A DNA stretch of 64,000 bases from Sphingobacteriales bacterium 44-61 (GTDB taxonomy: Bacteria > Bacteroidota > Bacteroidia > Chitinophagales > Chitinophagaceae): NCBI GenBank assembly GCA_001898405.1, contig MKTW01000010.1, positions 418,405 through 482,404 on the forward strand. The letters are read 5' to 3'. The first letter of the stretch is position 1; each line of letters begins with the position of its first letter. The position numbers and the translations under genes were made by a program. Shown piece by piece: positions 61,009 through 64,000 of this stretch. The notes beneath the pieces are model-generated. The model was not told the origin of the DNA. It was given only the letters and a program-made list of their open reading frames with translations, and ran no database searches.

Positions 61009-62841
61009 ATGCATATTTCAAACCTCAAACTGTGGAATTTTAGAAGATTTGGTTCCGACGGCTCTATAGATCTTGACAAACCGGATCTTGATTTAAATTT
61101 TATCAAAGGACTCAATGTACTGATAGGAGAAAATGATTCCGGTAAAACTGCCATTATTGATGCGCTTAAATTTGTGCTTAAAACACACAGTTATGAATAT
61201 TGGAGAGTCGAAGACAAAGACTTTTATAAATCCGCAAATCGTTTCAGAATTGAAATAATATTAACTGACTTCAATCCTGATGAAGCTAAACATTTTACCG
61301 AATGGCTGGGATGGAGTGGAAACGGAGAAACGGCCCAGCCTTACTTAAAACTGAATTACGATGTCAGAAGGCACGATAAGAAAATACTTCCGAGCGATGT
61401 AAAAGCAGGAGTCGATGAAGATGGCTATTTATTGACTGCTGAAGCAAAGGAATATTTAAAGGCCACATATCTGAAACCATTACGGGATGCCGAAAATGAA
61501 TTAATTGCAAAACGCAATTCAAGATTGTCGCAGATACTTTTAGGAGATACTGCTTTTAAAGGAAAAGAAAAGGACCATGAATTGGTGAAGATATTTCACC
61601 AGTTGAGTGATCACCTGCAAAAGTATTTCCAGGGGGAGTTTGAAATCAGGAAACAGACAAAAACCGGAGAAGAGCAGATTTATAAACCGCAGGAAGGCAA
61701 AGAAATTAAAAATAAAATAGATGGGTATATTAAAAGCTTTTACGGAATTCAATATGAAACAGATTTAAGCGCCAGCTCTAATGATATTAAAAGTATTCTT
61801 GAAAAGTTGACGTTGTTTTTAAAGAATGAAACCAACCCAGGCTTAGGAACACTCAATAGGCTCTTCATGGCTGCAGAACTTCTACACCTTAACAAAACAA
61901 ACTGGAGCGGTATGAGGTTAGGCCTAGTGGAAGAATTGGAAGCTCATCTTCACCCCCAAGCCCAAATGCAGGTCATCGAGGCGCTACAAAAGCAAACGGC
62001 AATACAATTAATCCTTACGACCCATAGCCCTAATCTTGCTTCAAAACTTAATCTGGGAAGCTTGATTATATGCAACAACGGACAGGCCTTTCCAATGGGT
62101 TCAGAGCACACGAAACTTGATTCATCTCAATATACATTTCTGGAAAAGTTCCTTGATACCACAAAAGCAAATCTCTTTTTTGCAAAAGGAGTCATTCTTG
62201 TGGAGGGATGGGCGGAAGAGCTATTGATCCCAAGCCTGGCAAAAAGTATTGGTATTGATCTAACTGAAAAGGGTGTATCAGTTGTAAATCTCGGGAGCAC
62301 TGCATTTAATCATTATGTAAATATTTTTTTAAGGAAAGCTGGTCCGGACATGAAGATACCCGTATCACTGATTACAGATGCGGATATCAGAACTTACGAA
62401 CGAACCAAAGACCCTGCGGGAGAATATATTTATTCCAAAAGAGATGAGGCAACAGTAGTTGCAGAAACCGGTCAGAAAATTAAAGAGCTGGAATCAAAGT
62501 CAGAGAAGAACGTAAGATACTTCGTTGCTCCAAAATGGACATTAGAGTATAGCCTTTTTCACTCTACAAGCCTTACGGGAGTATTTCAGGCAGCCGCTAA
62601 ATCAATTCATACCGGAACTGACTGGGAAACTAATTTTGAAACTGCCTTAGCTGAGAAATTAATAAACAAGGGATTAAATAAAACAGAAATTGCTTACTAC
62701 ATGGCTAATGCAATTGACAAAGATATGTATGAATCATCAAGTGGGAAAAAACCGGCGAAGGAAATTGTTATTAACCCTGATGATGCAACAGATGGAATTA
62801 ATTACCTCTTAAAAGCGATCAAGCATGCCTCAGGTAGTTGA
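61009..62841 (+). CDS. gajA: Gabija protein GajA (OLD-family ATPase-TOPRIM nuclease)
   Basis: This 610-residue OLD-family protein has Walker A GENDSGKT at 40-47 and the ABC-type Walker B/D-loop region VEELEAHLHPQAQ followed by LTTHSPNLAS (about 305-350). The TOPRIM domain has ILVEGWAEELLIPSLAKSIGI (Glu near 398) and LITDADIR (about 455-461). In Gabija, GajA is a DNA nickase held off by nucleotides and freed when these are used up. GajB, a UvrD-like helicase, follows with a 17-bp overlap, which fits the system. Confidence 0.88.
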   Translation: MHISNLKLWNFRRFGSDGSIDLDKPDLDLNFIKGLNVLIGENDSGKTAIIDALKFVLKTHSYEYWRVEDKDFYKSANRFRIEIILTDFNPDEAKHFTEWLGWSGNGETAQPYLKLNYDVRRHDKKILPSDVKAGVDEDGYLLTAEAKEYLKATYLKPLRDAENELIAKRNSRLSQILLGDTAFKGKEKDHELVKIFHQLSDHLQKYFQGEFEIRKQTKTGEEQIYKPQEGKEIKNKIDGYIKSFYGIQYETDLSASSNDIKSILEKLTLFLKNETNPGLGTLNRLFMAAELLHLNKTNWSGMRLGLVEELEAHLHPQAQMQVIEALQKQTAIQLILTTHSPNLASKLNLGSLIICNNGQAFPMGSEHTKLDSSQYTFLEKFLDTTKANLFFAKGVILVEGWAEELLIPSLAKSIGIDLTEKGVSVVNLGSTAFNHYVNIFLRKAGPDMKIPVSLITDADIRTYERTKDPAGEYIYSKRDEATVVAETGQKIKELESKSEKNVRYFVAPKWTLEYSLFHSTSLTGVFQAAAKSIHTGTDWETNFETALAEKLINKGLNKTEIAYYMANAIDKDMYESSSGKKPAKEIVINPDDATDGINYLLKAIKHASGS

Positions 62842-64000
62842 CATTTCAAATGAAGATATTCAATATGCCGAATCAATTCTATTACCGGCAGGTAAAGTTT
62901 TTGATGCGGAGAGAAGGGCTTATATCCGAAATATGGATACCATCGATTTGCAGGCTGTTCCTGGAAGCGGAAAGACAACAGTTTTGTTAGCCAAACTTCT
63001 CATTTTGGAAACGAAATTACCATTCGAAGATGGGTCAGGAATTTTGGTTATTTCACATACTAACTCGGCCATTGATGAAATTAAATCAAAGATTCAGCAA
63101 CATTGCCCTAAATTATTTTCTTATCCAAATTTTATTGGAACAATACAGGGCTTCGTCGATGAATTTCTGGCCAAGCCTTGCTTTCAATTAATGTTTAATA
63201 AGAAGGTTGTAAGGATTGACAATGAAATCTATTATGAAATAGTTGAAAAATTTATTCCCAGAAACCTTGACGGGTTTACTATACAGGAACAAAAAAATGC
63301 AAGATATTTTTTGTTTGGAACAGACAATTTAAAATCGTTTCGTTTTCAAAACAGGAATGGCGTTACTACTCTGGTAAGTCCTCTAAATAGCAGGGAACTG
63401 GAAATTAGTAAACCCCGAAGAGTCAAAAATTATGTTGATTTTACAGCAGGAGAAAAAAGAAGAATAAAGGAATGGCTGATCAAGTTTAAGTTTACCATTA
63501 TGCAAAAAGCAGGCATCTTACATTTCGATGATGCCTATTTCCTGGCAGAAAATTATATTCGTTCTAAACCGCTGGTAAAAACTTTATTGCAAAAACGGTT
63601 TGCCTACGTATTTGCTGATGAAATGCAGGATATGGATCTTCATCAGTACCAACTATTGGAAGATATTTTTTATGATGTAAGTAACAGTTTCTCAAAATAT
63701 CAACGGATTGGGGATAAAAATCAGTCTATTTTCAATGGCGATGCAAAAATTGAAACCTATTGGCAGGACAGGCCAGTGGTTCTACTACTTACTGGTAGCC
63801 AGCGGATGTCCCCTGCTATTGCAAATGTCGTAAAGCAATTTGCATTGGTAAGACCCAATGGGTTTGACATTGTGGGCTTTGGTTCCGGTTCGATCAAACC
63901 TCATCTTATAAAATATTCCACAGCAACAATCAGCAATGTAATCCCACTCTTCCTGACTAAAATAAAAGAATTGGCTGCCGAGCCAGGCAATAAATCTTTA
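62825..64000 (+). CDS. gajB: Gabija protein GajB (UvrD-like helicase), 3' end cut by window edge
   Basis: The ATG at 62825 lies inside gajA (17-bp overlap). The frame is open for 392 codons to the edge. UvrD/Rep motifs are in order: AVPGSGKTTV (motif I, about 44-53), SHTNSAIDEI (Ia), TIQGFVDEFL, FADEMQDMD (DExx box, about 264-272), GDKNQSIF (III) and GSQRMSPAI (IV). The C-terminal helicase part lies outside the window. The order gajA-gajB and the close overlap are typical. Confidence 0.88.
   Translation, partial: MPQVVDISNEDIQYAESILLPAGKVFDAERRAYIRNMDTIDLQAVPGSGKTTVLLAKLLILETKLPFEDGSGILVISHTNSAIDEIKSKIQQHCPKLFSYPNFIGTIQGFVDEFLAKPCFQLMFNKKVVRIDNEIYYEIVEKFIPRNLDGFTIQEQKNARYFLFGTDNLKSFRFQNRNGVTTLVSPLNSRELEISKPRRVKNYVDFTAGEKRRIKEWLIKFKFTIMQKAGILHFDDAYFLAENYIRSKPLVKTLLQKRFAYVFADEMQDMDLHQYQLLEDIFYDVSNSFSKYQRIGDKNQSIFNGDAKIETYWQDRPVVLLLTGSQRMSPAIANVVKQFALVRPNGFDIVGFGSGSIKPHLIKYSTATISNVIPLFLTKIKELAAEPGNKSL

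Noticed and set aside
1-64000. CRISPR array
   Set aside because: No series of regularly spaced identical repeats of 25-40 bp was seen. The multi-copy motifs found are operators and palindromes.

Overview
The window looks like a chromosome segment of a Bacteroidota bacterium, probably a member of the Chitinophagaceae. The signs are SusC/SusD pairs, FecI/FecR regulation, a protein with a type IX secretion (T9SS) C-terminal domain, promoters of the TAnnTTTG type, and CTnDOT-type Tra proteins. It divides into a host part (1 to about 19.8 kb) and an integrated mobile region (about 20 kb to the right edge).

Host part. The left edge cuts a prolyl oligopeptidase. It is followed by an RmlD-like reductase, a DUF1684 protein, a small lipoprotein, a two-gene guanidino-group hydrolase operon (arginine deiminase family plus CtlX-like), a double-domain universal stress protein, an alpha/beta hydrolase and a glutathione-peroxidase-like protein that lacks its peroxidatic Cys. 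Next come rpiA, a 37-residue membrane protein, a DUF4382 lipoprotein, smc, valS, an esterase and the N-degron pair clpS-aat. A tRNA-Val(UAC) closes this part. Two perfect hairpins with 30-31 bp arms lie between genes. A 14-codon ORF with a strong Shine-Dalgarno sequence and its own terminator follows the peroxidase-like gene.

Conjugation module (20.1-36.2 kb). All genes are on the minus strand. TraE, F, G, I, J, K, L, M and N homologues are recognisable, so this is a Bacteroidota T4SS. The operon also holds two extra TraI-like paralogues, two lipoproteins (one with 16 cysteines) and a T9SS cargo protein between TraE and TraF. Four element proteins end in a similar basic tail. No integrase, relaxase or coupling protein is in the window, so part of the element must lie to the right or be missing.

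Control region and cargo (36.3-53.5 kb). A small XRE repressor has three copies of a TACCAAG-N6-CTTG operator. They lie in front of the tra operon, in front of its own gene and in front of a divergent sigma-region-4-like gene. Next come an AraC regulator, an incomplete hydroxamate siderophore set (acyltransferase, membrane protein, N-hydroxylase), an ACT-domain protein and an RteC-like excision regulator. A FecI/FecR-SusC/SusD-TlpA-DsbD cluster follows; it looks like a regulated TonB-dependent uptake system with periplasmic thiol chemistry.

Defence-like island (53.7-64 kb). All its intact genes are on the plus strand. It contains a two-gene unit with an HELLH protein, a small secreted protein and three separate proteins with the HEPN signature R-N-x3-H. 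It also contains an IrrE-type metalloprotease directly in front of one HEPN gene, a DUF3800 protein in front of a pEK499_p136-type HEPN gene, and a Gabija system (GajA complete, GajB cut by the window edge). The stretch 56.2-58.9 kb (helical protein, IrrE protease, HEPN protein) is the best candidate here for an undescribed defence or toxin module.
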